DNA of 64,000 nt from Luxibacter massiliensis (GCF_900604355.1 NZ_UWOE01000001.1:3162001-3226000); one strand, 5' to 3'. Positions 1 through 8,038 are shown, numbered from the stretch's first letter. The notes: generated from the letters alone by a model not told the origin. Numbers and translations are program-made.

Positions 1-664
1 TTGCAATATTTTTGAATACTCTCTCAAAGCTACTTTCTCCATTTGCGAACACTCTATATTTATTAAATTGTTCCGTGGGCCCGTCAAGACTAATTATAAT
101 TTTGATATCATTTTCAATCAAAAAATCTGCTACTTTCTCATCAAGTAAAACTGCATTTGTTGTTATATTATAATTAGGTTTTCTAAATGGGTACTTCTCT
201 TTTATATAGGCTACACATTCTTTTATCAAATCCATCTTCAGTAAAGGTTCCCCTCCATAAAATCCCACATGGCAGATCTCACTCTCATGGGAATTTTCCA
301 TAAGGATATCAATTGCCTTAAATGCAACATCCTCGGACATTTCTTTTAATGGATAGCCGTCATCCGAATATTTGGGCATATAACCACAGTATTTACATCT
401 TAGGTTACATTGTTCCGTAAGCGCTAATGTCATACTTTTTATTCTGCAACTATACATTTTTTTTAGTTCTTCTTCACTATAAGGGTAATCTATATTAAAC
501 TCACATGGTTTCGTAACATCCCGAAAACCACTATCAGCCAAAAAATCTATATATTTATTTTCATTATAAATATCATCTTCTGAGTCGAGTAAAGCAAAAT
601 TATTATCTAACGCATCGTAAATATATACTTTCCCATTTGTTTTAATAATTTTAGATAAATACAT
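1..664 (-). CDS. Radical SAM peptide maturase (C-terminus outside window)
   Basis: The first 221 codons of a radical SAM enzyme are present; the gene runs off the left edge. Translation shows an N-terminal region of about 80 residues, then the cluster motif C86-N-L-R-C90-K-Y-C93 (CxxxCxxC, binds the [4Fe-4S] cluster that cleaves S-adenosylmethionine). A GGEP motif follows (GFYGGEPLL), typical of SPASM/twitch-type peptide maturases. The N-terminal part resembles the RiPP-recognition region of such enzymes. The ATG at 664 follows GAAAGGAAATAG. It is the last visible gene of a minus-strand set ABC exporter - precursor - maturase, so its likely substrate is the 44-residue peptide at 907-1041. Family assignment is firm; the chemistry (thioether, cyclophane or other crosslink) cannot be read from the fragment, and whether a C-terminal SPASM domain exists is unknown. 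Confidence 0.88.
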   Translation of the reverse strand, partial: MYLSKIIKTNGKVYIYDALDNNFALLDSEDDIYNENKYIDFLADSGFRDVTKPCEFNIDYPYSEEELKKMYSCRIKSMTLALTEQCNLRCKYCGYMPKYSDDGYPLKEMSEDVAFKAIDILMENSHESEICHVGFYGGEPLLKMDLIKECVAYIKEKYPFRKPNYNITTNAVLLDEKVADFLIENDIKIIISLDGPTEQFNKYRVFANGESSFERVFKNIA

Positions 665-688
665 TATTTACTATTTCCTTTCTCTTTC

Positions 689-717
689 GGTTATTGGTTA
701 TTTATAAAGCCTACTAC
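689..717. repeat. Left arm of 29-bp inverted repeat flanking RiPP precursor
   Basis: Pairs with 1061-1089 in inverted orientation, 26 of 29 positions identical (core GGTTATTTATA-AGCCTACT). It lies just upstream of the maturase ribosome-binding site. No transposase is associated. It may be the terminal repeat of a small miniature element or a long-range RNA pairing site. Confidence 0.75.
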
Positions 718-906
718 AATAGATTCAATAAATGTTAGAGTATCTGGGTAATTTGTATGCTAGCTAGATATTATGTTATATTGTTTAAGCCAAAACTTAC
801 TTTTCCTTTTGATATAGACTTTTTTCGTATTTTGTAATTTTAAAATCCAATATCATATTATATGGTTAAGCTTTTACCTCTTCTGTTCCTCATTTAACCC
901 TATGGA

Positions 907-1041
907 TTACAGGAACTGTCCCAAATAGCCATCACCAACAGCAGACCAAGGCTTGCCTTCGCAGCCACAGTGGCATGCAAGAATTCTTACTGTTGAATTG
1001 TTGGCTTTGTTGATTTTCCTCAGATTAAATTTTTTATTCAT
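907..1041 (-). CDS. Cys-rich RiPP precursor peptide, 44 aa
   Basis: A 44-residue ORF with a good ribosome-binding site (AAAGGTGG, 8 nt before ATG). The N-terminal half is basic and Asn/Lys rich (MNKKFNLRKINKANN...), as expected for a leader. After STVRILA comes a compact core with three cysteines at alternating positions (C23-H-C25-G-C27), then EGKPW and a Gly/aromatic tail ending GYLGQFL. It sits between an ABC exporter and a radical SAM maturase on the same strand, the usual arrangement of radical-SAM RiPP loci. The leader-core junction (TV..ACxC) is reminiscent of clostridial Cys-rich precursor families such as Clo7bot/CLI_3235, but with fewer cysteines; this comparison is from memory. The CxCxC could carry thioether links and K30-P-W32 could be a crosslink site; both are inferences. 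It is too short to be picked by a 60-codon cutoff. Confidence 0.8.
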   Translation of the reverse strand: MNKKFNLRKINKANNSTVRILACHCGCEGKPWSAVGDGYLGQFL

Positions 1042-1060
1042 ATATACCACCTTTCTCTAT

Positions 1061-1089
1061 GCAGTAGGCTCTATAAATAACCAACAACC
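1061..1089. repeat. Right arm of 29-bp inverted repeat flanking RiPP precursor
   Basis: Inverted partner of 689-717. It lies between the precursor ribosome-binding site and the stop codon of the ABC transporter gene (1097), so the pair brackets the precursor with about 340 bp between arms. Confidence 0.75.
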
Positions 1090-1096
1090 TCTGATT

Positions 1097-2902
1097 TCAT
1101 TCAATAGTTATTGAATAACTATCTGCCTGTAGCTTATACATATTATAGAACTCCTTTTCCAATTTAATTAATTCTTCGAACCCCCCTTCCTCTATAAGCA
1201 CGCCTTTATTTAACAAAATAATTTTATCAGCCAACTTTGTAATATACATTCTATGGGAAATAATAATAGTCGATTTAAGTTCGCTAATAACTTTAAAAAT
1301 ATCATACATCTTTACCTCTGACTTAGGATCCAATGCCGCTGTAGGCTCATCTAATACAAATACTTCCGCTCCTGAAAAGACAGCTCTTGTTATGGCAATT
1401 TTCTGCCACTGGCCTCCAGATGGTTCTATGGCATCATTAAAAAACATTTTACTAAGATTCGTGTTATATCTTTCCGTATATTCTTCAATAAACTTGCTCG
1501 CCCCAGTAATCTCAGCCGCTGACGCTATCTCTTTATCATTATTTATCCTGTCTATATCCCCAAAACCAATACTGTTATGTACTGTGTCCGCGAATTTTAC
1601 ATAGTCCTGAAATAGTACGCCGAAGAATTTCCTTAATTCATTTATGTCATATTCCTTTAAATCAACATCATCCAGCAAGACACGTCCTTCTGTCGGGTCA
1701 TAAACTCTAAGCAGTAATTTAGAAAACGTAGATTTACCACTTCCATTCTCCCCCACTAAACAGACAGTTTCATTTGTATTAAAATTAACATTTATATTTT
1801 TTAAGGCATAATAATCTGAGCCATTATATTTAAAGCTAACATTCTCAAACTTAATATTATGTACCGGTATTTTTTTTATTTTTAGATTTTTGCTTTTTAT
1901 AGTATCTGATTCCTGCATATATTCGAATATATAGTTAATAAACAACATGCTCTTGCTGTTAGAAGCTATTTGATTCGATAAGGCAATCAATTTTGTTACG
2001 ATTGTTATAATAGCTGTGACATACAAATAAAAATTTGATACAGAAACATTACCTTGGAGTGTATTCTTTATGAGCCACACACCTACTAAAATAGCGCCGG
2101 CCATTGAAATAAAGCTTGTCACAACAGATACTATAATTTCCTTAACTGCTATTCTACTGTTTCCTTTCATATAGTCATCAAATGACTCTTTTCTCTTTTC
2201 CCTAAAGTAAGAATATAATCTGAATTCTCGTATTTCCTTAGAATATTGTGGATCTGTTATCAATGAAAGATAATACCATATACGCCTCATCTGCATTGTT
2301 CTTTCTGTAAAAAACCTGAATAACATACCCTGGTATTTCCGTTTATAAACGATAATTGGCAGTGTAAAGACCATGATTATCAAAAGCGCCCATAAATTAA
2401 GCTGAATAATAATGGCTGCATACCCGATCAGGCTTATAAGATTTGCCACCATTCCAAACAAGCCTTCCATCAGATTCAAGGGTTCTGACCCACACTTAGT
2501 AAGCGTATTGGAATGCAGATCTAAAAATTCAGGGTTATCAATCCTCTCCTGCTTTATATCCTGAAATTTTTCTGCAATCAAATTTTCAATATTGTGAGAT
2601 AGCTTTAATCCCACAACTGAACAAATCACTGTCTTTACACCTTCAACAGCAAAAGAAATCACAATGATTCCCAACATTCCAAAAAGTATAAATAAAAGTT
2701 TTAAATAAGTGCCGGAAAATTCATTACCTACATTAACTCCTAATTCTTCTATCAATTTAGCTGTTAAATATGTTGTAACGACTGGACTGGCGCCGGTAAT
2801 AATCATGGAGCCTATGGAAAGGAAAAATACTCCGGGGCCTGCTTTAAAAATTTCTTTAAAAACAAATCCTAGCTTCATCATGTAATCTTTTAGGATTTTC
2901 AT
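1097..2902 (-). CDS. ABC transporter, fused membrane and ATPase domains (peptide exporter)
   Basis: A 601-residue half-transporter of the ABC-B exporter type. Residues 1-320 are hydrophobic with about six membrane helices. The ATPase domain follows with Walker A GENGSGKS near 383, signature SGGQWQKIA near 495, Walker B VFVLDEPTAALD near 517 and an H-loop (IIISHRM). There is no N-terminal C39 peptidase domain, so leader removal would need another protease. It probably works as a homodimer in the cytoplasmic membrane. It is first in the minus-strand set leading to the Cys-rich precursor and the radical SAM maturase, which points to export of the modified peptide or self-protection. No second half-transporter is visible upstream. 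Confidence 0.9.
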   Translation of the reverse strand: MKILKDYMMKLGFVFKEIFKAGPGVFFLSIGSMIITGASPVVTTYLTAKLIEELGVNVGNEFSGTYLKLLFILFGMLGIIVISFAVEGVKTVICSVVGLKLSHNIENLIAEKFQDIKQERIDNPEFLDLHSNTLTKCGSEPLNLMEGLFGMVANLISLIGYAAIIIQLNLWALLIIMVFTLPIIVYKRKYQGMLFRFFTERTMQMRRIWYYLSLITDPQYSKEIREFRLYSYFREKRKESFDDYMKGNSRIAVKEIIVSVVTSFISMAGAILVGVWLIKNTLQGNVSVSNFYLYVTAIITIVTKLIALSNQIASNSKSMLFINYIFEYMQESDTIKSKNLKIKKIPVHNIKFENVSFKYNGSDYYALKNINVNFNTNETVCLVGENGSGKSTFSKLLLRVYDPTEGRVLLDDVDLKEYDINELRKFFGVLFQDYVKFADTVHNSIGFGDIDRINNDKEIASAAEITGASKFIEEYTERYNTNLSKMFFNDAIEPSGGQWQKIAITRAVFSGAEVFVLDEPTAALDPKSEVKMYDIFKVISELKSTIIISHRMYITKLADKIILLNKGVLIEEGGFEELIKLEKEFYNMYKLQADSYSITIE

Positions 2903-3215
2903 CTGCTCACCTACTCTTTATTTTCATGGTGTAAAGTATATCATTCTATTTCCCTCATTTCTCTCTGATGTAAAAAAACCGTCAATTACTGCAATAAATC
3001 CTTCACGCCCCATATGGCGCACCCCTTCCTGGCCTGAGGCTGCCCTCCCATCCAGGCATGGCGGGAAACTCTTATGTACAACAAAAAAGAGGTAAACTGT
3101 GCCTAATAGTCCAACACAAACTCTTTTTCTGTGTCTTACTATCAGGGTACAATTTACCCCTTATAAAGTATAACCTTTAGGGTGCACCTCAGCAATCTTT
3201 TATCTATTTTGAGGT
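2903..3215. other. Intergenic region without a supported gene
   Basis: About 310 bases between the exporter start and the end of the shifted frame of the degraded helical gene. It holds short G/C-rich stretches unlike the AT-rich surroundings and possible small ORFs, none with a convincing ribosome-binding site. Insertion-sequence debris is possible but I cannot name one. The exporter promoter should lie here; I see no clear -35/-10 pair. Confidence 0.4.
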
Positions 3216-4194
3216 TTACACAGTTTTAGGGATATTCCTAAAGCTTTTGGATCCGCCTTTCCAAAAAAGCGCCGCTGCTGATTTCTGATTATCTTCTTTT
3301 ATATAAGCTCCTTTTTCTACCTTATAAATGGAAGTTTTTCTATCCACAGCTTTCTCTTCAAAGGCTTCCTCTCCTCTTTCAATGGTCCCTTGCGCGCAGA
3401 TGGCTGTATAAGCTCATCACTGCCTGATATGCTTCTTCTCTGCTGTCTTTTAAATCAGCCAGAATTCCCTTGTAATTGGCTTCAAGCTCATGAAGTTCTC
3501 CATACCATCTTTCCATTACATATTCCCTCGACGTGATCAGTGCCTGGTATTCTTTTTTCAGCTGGCGATAAGTTGCGGAGTATTCTGAATATTCTCGCAT
3601 CTGATTCGTGAAGTAATCAATATCCATCTGTCCCGCCGCTAGTACCTTTGAATATATCAGCTTATATTCGATGAAATTCTGAATAATCCGTTTCTTTTCA
3701 AAATAGCCTTTACCGTCATAATATTTTTCCACAACCAGCACATGCAGAGTCAAACCTGGCGCAACGGAAACATGCTGTATATCGTATTGATAAGAGGATG
3801 ACGGGGAAAAGTACAGAGAAGAGAGCACATTGGTCAGAAAATTAACCGCTATTTTTGTGGCCATATCCTTATAGTTTTCCAATGCTGACATGATCTTTTG
3901 CTCTTCTTTTTCCTCTCCGCCAGAAGAAAAAGTGAAAATTTCACTTGTTGTATTTTCTATAATTTCTTTAATATTTTTCATAGAAAATTCAATTTCTATC
4001 TGATAGTCTCTATATGACTTCCCCTCAATCTGAACCCTGGTTTTGTCATCAGCATAAAAATTATCTACCTCTGCTAAAAACTCAGCCTGATACTTCTTGG
4101 CATATTCTCCCATCTCCTTTTCCAGTTCATCCATATAGGAATTAAACTCCACGTTGACCTTTGAACAATCTTTGATTTTTGACGCTTTTCCCAT
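3216..4194 (-). pseudogene. Decayed copy of the helical module protein, frameshifted
   Basis: The first 265 or so codons align closely with the intact paralogue at 5301-6218 (same start MGKASKIKD, about 85% identical by eye). At about 3396 this copy has one extra G (AAGGGACC versus AAGGACT), so the reading frame ends after LRARDH at 3379. In the shifted frame the homology resumes (TIERGEEAFEEKAVDRK) and continues to a stop at 3216 with an unrelated tail ending IPKTV. The 271-residue product may still be made, lacking the conserved C-terminus. The upstream ribosome-binding region is the same as in the intact copy. This is half of a tandem duplication whose nuclease gene has been reduced to a stub. 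Confidence 0.85.
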
Positions 4195-4261
4195 AAAACT
4201 TTCTTCCTTTCATTTAAAAATTTATTATCACATCCTCATAGGAATGCAGTAATCTATCTTA

Positions 4262-4326
4262 CCTATCATTTCTACTGCCTTGATGAAGCTGCTTCTCCCT
4301 CTTGTATTTCATGTAAGTATTCTCCT
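4262..4326 (-). pseudogene. 5' stub of a duplicated EEP hydrolase gene
   Basis: About 22 codons matching the start of the EEP hydrolase gene at 6292-6915 (RILT-NT-G-SS--KA-E pattern). The start codon is ATG to AGG and the conserved WN codon pair contains a stop (TGG to TGA). The rest is deleted: the sequence jumps from this stub to the shared TCATAGGAATGCAGTAATCTA stretch that follows the intact gene. Direct evidence that the 3.2-4.5 kb stretch is a worn duplicate of 5.3-7.2 kb. Confidence 0.8.
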
Positions 4327-4399
4327 ATATTTTGTTCACTCCTGTAAATTTCTACCACTTCCAAATACTGCTGCAGTATAAATTTTGTCCCTTGGCTCT

Positions 4400-4480
4400 T
4401 ATTATTATCATAATACGATATTTTTGCGGCTCCCGTCAAATCCTATTTATAACCCCAGCTTATCCCTCCCGTTCGCCTCA
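4400..4480 (-). pseudogene. Remnant of promoter switch and recombinase 3' end
   Basis: The stretch ATAATACGATATTTT (4410-4424) matches the left inversion site at 7001-7015. It is joined directly to sequence matching the region downstream of the right site and the last codons of the recombinase (CCCGTCAAATCCTATTTATAA; DKLGL-stop). The invertible segment itself is missing. So the duplication once included recombinase, switch, hydrolase and helical gene. Confidence 0.7.
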
Positions 4481-4644
4481 TTCCAACCTTTCAGTAATGT
4501 CCTAATCCCTGGTATTGTATAGCCTAGAAGATGGGGCAGTTCCAAAACGCGCCTCGCCAGACCAATTACTCCCTTATCATATAAAATAAGTGCAGAGGGT
4601 AAAGCACTAATGATATGCTTTATCTCTTACACTTATATGGTACT

Positions 4645-4690
4645 AAAAGCGCTGTACAATCATCCATACGGATGACTATACAGCGCTTTT
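4645..4690. terminator. Bidirectional terminator after the protease gene
   Basis: Long hairpin with outer arms AAAAGCGCTGTA / TACAGCGCTTTT and an inner CATCC/GGATG stem. It has T-runs on both strands and lies about 55 nt after the protease stop on the minus strand. Confidence 0.85.
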
Positions 4691-4746
4691 TATCTTACTG
4701 ATCCCTATCGGAATTTTATTCAATTTAAAGGTCGTACATACATATA

Positions 4747-5298
4747 TTATATACGGACATAAGAGGAATTTTGCCAGTAATATTTTTCATTAATGCTTCT
4801 TACATAATAAAGGCTATTATACACAACTGTATGTTTCGCCCCGTCCCAGGGTTCAACAATTATCAGTTTATCTTCCTCTAAACCGATAATGATGATCCAA
4901 TGACCTGCTTTTACCTTCTCCTGCTTCTTAAATCGCTGGGAATCGCCAGGGCCAGTCTCCTGGTAGGGCTGCTCTGACCCTACACAGCACAAAATCGGTC
5001 TGGGAGGATTTTCGGCATCATCTTTCTGAAATTCTCCTTTAATTTCTTCAAACTTTGGAACAGCATATTGATCCATTGGAAAACAGTCTATATATTCTCC
5101 ATTTTCCAACCCATACATTTTACCCAAAAGCTCCGCCGGTGATCCCTGAGCATCCTCCTTTATCTCAAATTCCTTTTTTACCTGATGAACGGTAGTCTTT
5201 ATATTATTCATGTAATTCCAAATCATAACTGCACAGGCAATCCAGCAGCCATGATCTGTAGTCTGCCTTATACATATAAAATCCTTTAACTCTGCCAT
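4747..5298 (-). CDS. Papain-like (C39-like) cysteine protease, 183 aa
   Basis: A compact single-domain protein with a papain-fold catalytic pattern: C18 in DHGCWIACA, H133 in AGHWIIIIG, and D152 in VEPWDG as the third residue. The spacing and sequence around these match small papain-like/C39-like cysteine proteases. There is no signal peptide, membrane segment or ATPase domain, so it would act in the cytoplasm or be delivered by an unknown route. The ATG is 2 nt after the stop of the helical gene, so the two are translationally coupled. Its target is not evident; the neighbouring helical protein is one candidate, and an effector role is another. No copy remains in the decayed duplicate upstream. 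Confidence 0.7.
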   Translation of the reverse strand: MAELKDFICIRQTTDHGCWIACAVMIWNYMNNIKTTVHQVKKEFEIKEDAQGSPAELLGKMYGLENGEYIDCFPMDQYAVPKFEEIKGEFQKDDAENPPRPILCCVGSEQPYQETGPGDSQRFKKQEKVKAGHWIIIIGLEEDKLIIVEPWDGAKHTVVYNSLYYVRSINEKYYWQNSSYVRI

Positions 5299-5300
5299 GT

Positions 5301-6218
5301 TTATACCTCGCCCAAATATCTGCGTAAAGGAGCATTTACTTTAGCCATACGTTTTCTATCCACAGCTTTCTCATCACAAGCTTCCTTTCCCATTTCAATA
5401 GTCCTTGCACGCAAAAGATTCTGAGTCCCGCATAAGCTCTTTACAGCCTGATATGCTTCTTCTCTGCTGTCTTTTAAATCAGCCAGAATTTCCTTGTAAT
5501 TGGCCGCAAGCTCACGACGTTCTCCGCCCGCTTTTTCCTTTACATATTCCTCGGAAGTGATCAGTGCCTTGTATTCTTTTTTCAGCTGGAGATAAGTCTC
5601 GGAGTATTCGGAATATTCTCGCATCTGATTCGTAATGTATTCAATATCCATCTCTGCCGCTGCTACTGTCTTTGAAAATATCAGCTTATACTCAATGAAA
5701 TTCTGTATAATCCGTTTCTTTTCAAAAAAGCCTTTACCATCATAATATTTTTCCACAACCAGCATATGCAGAGTTAAGCCTGGCCCAACGGAAACGTGCT
5801 GTATATCATATTTATAAGAGGATGACTGGGAAAAGCGCAGAGAAGAGAGCACATTGGTCAGAAAACTAACCGCTATTTTTGCGGCCATATCCTTATAGCT
5901 TTCCAACGCTGACATGATCTTTTGCTCTTCTTTTTCCTCTCCGCCGGAAGAAGAAAGAAAAATTTCACTTGTTGTATTTTCTATAATTTCTTTAATATTT
6001 TTCATAGAGAATTCAATTTCTATCTGATAGTCCCTATGCGACTTCCCCTCAATCTGAACCCTGGTTTTGTCATCAGCATAAAAATTATTTACCTCTGCTA
6101 AAAACTCAGTCTGATACTTCTTGGCATATTCCCCCATCTCCTTTTCCAGTTCATCCATATAGGAATTAAACTCCACGTTGGCCTTTGATAAATCTTTGAT
6201 TTTTGACGCTTTTCCCAT
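5301..6218 (-). CDS. Helical module protein of unknown function, 305 aa
   Basis: I do not recognise a named family. Residues 1-110 are charged and predicted alpha-helical (long coiled-coil-like run). A beta-rich middle follows (about 130-170, QHVSVGPGLTLHMLVVEKYY), then a second long helical region from 185 to the basic C-terminus. No signal peptide or clear membrane helix. It is the middle gene of the hydrolase - helical - protease operon (73 nt after the hydrolase, 2 nt before the protease) and has a degraded paralogue at 3216-4194. The shape (long helices around a beta patch) recalls helical pore-forming or scaffold proteins, but that is only a shape argument. The ribosome-binding site is GAAAGGAAGAAAG before ATG. 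Confidence 0.75.
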   Translation of the reverse strand: MGKASKIKDLSKANVEFNSYMDELEKEMGEYAKKYQTEFLAEVNNFYADDKTRVQIEGKSHRDYQIEIEFSMKNIKEIIENTTSEIFLSSSGGEEKEEQKIMSALESYKDMAAKIAVSFLTNVLSSLRFSQSSSYKYDIQHVSVGPGLTLHMLVVEKYYDGKGFFEKKRIIQNFIEYKLIFSKTVAAAEMDIEYITNQMREYSEYSETYLQLKKEYKALITSEEYVKEKAGGERRELAANYKEILADLKDSREEAYQAVKSLCGTQNLLRARTIEMGKEACDEKAVDRKRMAKVNAPLRRYLGEV

Positions 6219-6291
6219 AAAACTTTCTTCCTTTCATTTAAAAATTTATTATCACATCCTCATAGGAATGCAGTAATCTAATTATATACTT

Positions 6292-6915
6292 TTACCCGTT
6301 GATATGGGCGGATACCGGCGCATGGTCGCTGCATGTCTCATCGCTGTGTAATCCATTGCTTAATCCGATTCCCCATGATATTATGTGGTCTAAGCGATGA
6401 TAAAAATAGGATGTAGTATTATTAAAAAAACTGTAGTCAACATTTAAGTCCCCGGCCAAAATGATAAAATTATATTCTTCTCTAAGTGCTTTTAATACTT
6501 TCCCTAATTCTTGCAGCATAATGTAAGTTGTGTGAAAAAGAGGGGCATGATAGGTCACAATTAATCCTCTTTTATTGTTATTCTGACATATCAAGTACAT
6601 AGGAAACCTCAGCTTAAACCCCCTTATATCCTCACATACAGGCAGTTCTATAATACCGCTTCCTTCTTGCACTCCTCCATTCACCGCAATCATCTGAATA
6701 CTGCCGCTGCCGTTAAGTCCTTCCCTTGCCCAATAACAGTTATATCCCCTTGCCTGCAATACTGGCTGAATACTGCAATTGCCTACACTCAGCTCTTGAA
6801 GGCATATAATACCAACCTCATCTCCCTTGCCATTCCAATAGTCTATTATATTTATCAGTTCTGCTGCCTTATAGGGACTGCTGCTCCCTTTTGTATTCCA
6901 TGTAAGTATTCTCAT
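6292..6915 (-). CDS. EEP-family hydrolase (DNase I / CdtB-like fold)
   Basis: 207 residues spanning an endonuclease/exonuclease/phosphatase domain. The family residues are visible: N7 in LTWNTKGSS, E41 in CLQEL, the GDLNV loop with D156 and N158, and the terminal SDHAPV with D197 and H198. The opening TWN.KGSS resembles the CdtB branch of DNase I-like enzymes, so a DNA or phosphoinositide substrate is plausible; the substrate cannot be settled from sequence. There is no signal peptide, so secretion is not supported. It is the first gene after the invertible promoter at 6999-7199. The leader in the present orientation has -10-like TATTAT but no -35 box. The ATG follows GGGGGTGAACAAAATAT. Confidence 0.85.
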   Translation of the reverse strand: MRILTWNTKGSSSPYKAAELINIIDYWNGKGDEVGIICLQELSVGNCSIQPVLQARGYNCYWAREGLNGSGSIQMIAVNGGVQEGSGIIELPVCEDIRGFKLRFPMYLICQNNNKRGLIVTYHAPLFHTTYIMLQELGKVLKALREEYNFIILAGDLNVDYSFFNNTTSYFYHRLDHIISWGIGLSNGLHSDETCSDHAPVSAHING

Positions 6916-6998
6916 ATATTTTGTTCACCCCCATACATTTTTTACCGCTTCTAAATTCTGCTGGACTATAAATTCTAGTCCCTAGGCTTTTGCTATAA

Positions 6999-7199
6999 TC
7001 ATAATACGATATTTTGTTGAGTTCTTACCACACAGCCTGCTTTGCATTGCGTCCTTTTCTCCGCTATCCGGGAGAATTGATATTTCTCTGGCTTTCAAAC
7101 CAAAATCTTCCTTTTATCTAAATGCAAAGAAACTTATTTCTGTAACCAACTTTAAGCCAAACTGCCTTGACAAAGTAAACAAAATATCGTATTTTGTTT
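6999..7199. promoter_or_regulatory. Invertible promoter switch flanked by recombinase sites
   Basis: Two inverted copies of AACAAAATATCGTATT lie at 7003-7018 (minus orientation) and 7178-7193 (plus). The right copy is embedded in a 23-bp near-perfect palindrome (7177-7199). Inside the segment, TTGACA sits at 7167-7172. With 17-nt spacing it now pairs with TATTTT (7190-7195) and points toward the recombinase gene in antisense. If the segment flips by crossover in the shared 16-mer, the same TTGACA and 17-nt spacer would face TATTAT (7006-7001) and drive the hydrolase operon. In the present state the operon side has only GGTAAG at the -35 position. The recombinase gene ends 18 nt from the right site. 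Confidence 0.8.
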
Positions 7200-7216
7200 A
7201 CCCCGTCAAACCCTAT

Positions 7217-8038
7217 TTATAACCCTAGTTTATCTAGTTTTCTCCTCTTCTCCTCAATACTCGTAACTGCATAGATTCTTGTAGTTTCCAGATTTGCATG
7301 TCCCAGCAAATCTGCCAATTCAAATATATTTGAATAATACTTCATATAAGTAACAGCAAACAGATGACGGAAATTATGGGGATGTACGCACTTCTGATTA
7401 ATATCTGCTTCTTTTGCAAGAATCTGCATCATCTGATAAACGGCATTCCTGGTTATGGGTTTCCCCTGTTTTCCTCTAAAAATACTTCCTTCTTTGATTA
7501 ACGATATACGGCAATATTTTTTCAATTCCCAGATTAGTCTTTCCGGCAGGCATACTTCCCGGATTTTTCCTTTATTTGCAACTACGATCTCCTTCGTATC
7601 CAATGCTTCAACAGTAAAGTATTTCAGCTCACTGATTCGTGCCCCAGTGAGGGCCAGAGTCTTCATAATATAATAATACTTTACCCGTCCGCTTTGTTTG
7701 GCATGTTCTAATAAACGGTAATAATCACTCATTCTCAGCATATGTTTTAAATTTCTTTTTTTCTGGATCCGCAACATTTTAATCTTTAAATCTTTTCGCT
7801 TTTCAAATCTCAAATATCCATTAATGGCCGCAATATATGTATTATAGGTACTGGCAGCTTTCCCTCTTCCCAGCAGAATCTCTTTATATTCTACTAACAT
7901 TTCCTTGTCCAGTTCTCTGTCTCCTACATACTCCAGAAACTTTCTAGCCTGTGTGATATACAGTTTCTGGGTTCCCTCGGATAATTCATTAGCGCTTAAA
8001 TACTTTTTATACCTCTTAAGTTTTGTCTCGTATTGCAT
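7217..8038 (-). CDS. Tyrosine recombinase (DNA invertase of the promoter switch)
   Basis: A 273-residue phage-integrase-family recombinase with an N-terminal SAM-like DNA-binding region (about 10-90) and a catalytic domain with all key residues: R134 in TGARISEL, H221-x-x-R224 in HNFRH, H247 in LLGHANLETT and nucleophile Y256 in RIYAVT. The ATG at 8038 is chosen because AAAGGAGAAGAAA precedes it; a TTG eight codons upstream lacks such a site. It is shorter than ICE integrases and resembles the invertase class. It lies directly beside two inverted 16-bp sites, which suggests it flips the 160-bp promoter segment. A degraded copy of its 3' end is at 4.45 kb. Confidence 0.88.
   Translation of the reverse strand: MQYETKLKRYKKYLSANELSEGTQKLYITQARKFLEYVGDRELDKEMLVEYKEILLGRGKAASTYNTYIAAINGYLRFEKRKDLKIKMLRIQKKRNLKHMLRMSDYYRLLEHAKQSGRVKYYYIMKTLALTGARISELKYFTVEALDTKEIVVANKGKIREVCLPERLIWELKKYCRISLIKEGSIFRGKQGKPITRNAVYQMMQILAKEADINQKCVHPHNFRHLFAVTYMKYYSNIFELADLLGHANLETTRIYAVTSIEEKRRKLDKLGL

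Noticed and set aside
2930..3240. Possible insertion-sequence end near the RiPP exporter
   Set aside because: I could not find terminal inverted repeats or transposase codons; GAGGTTTACACAG at 3211 turned out to be the end of the frameshifted helical gene.
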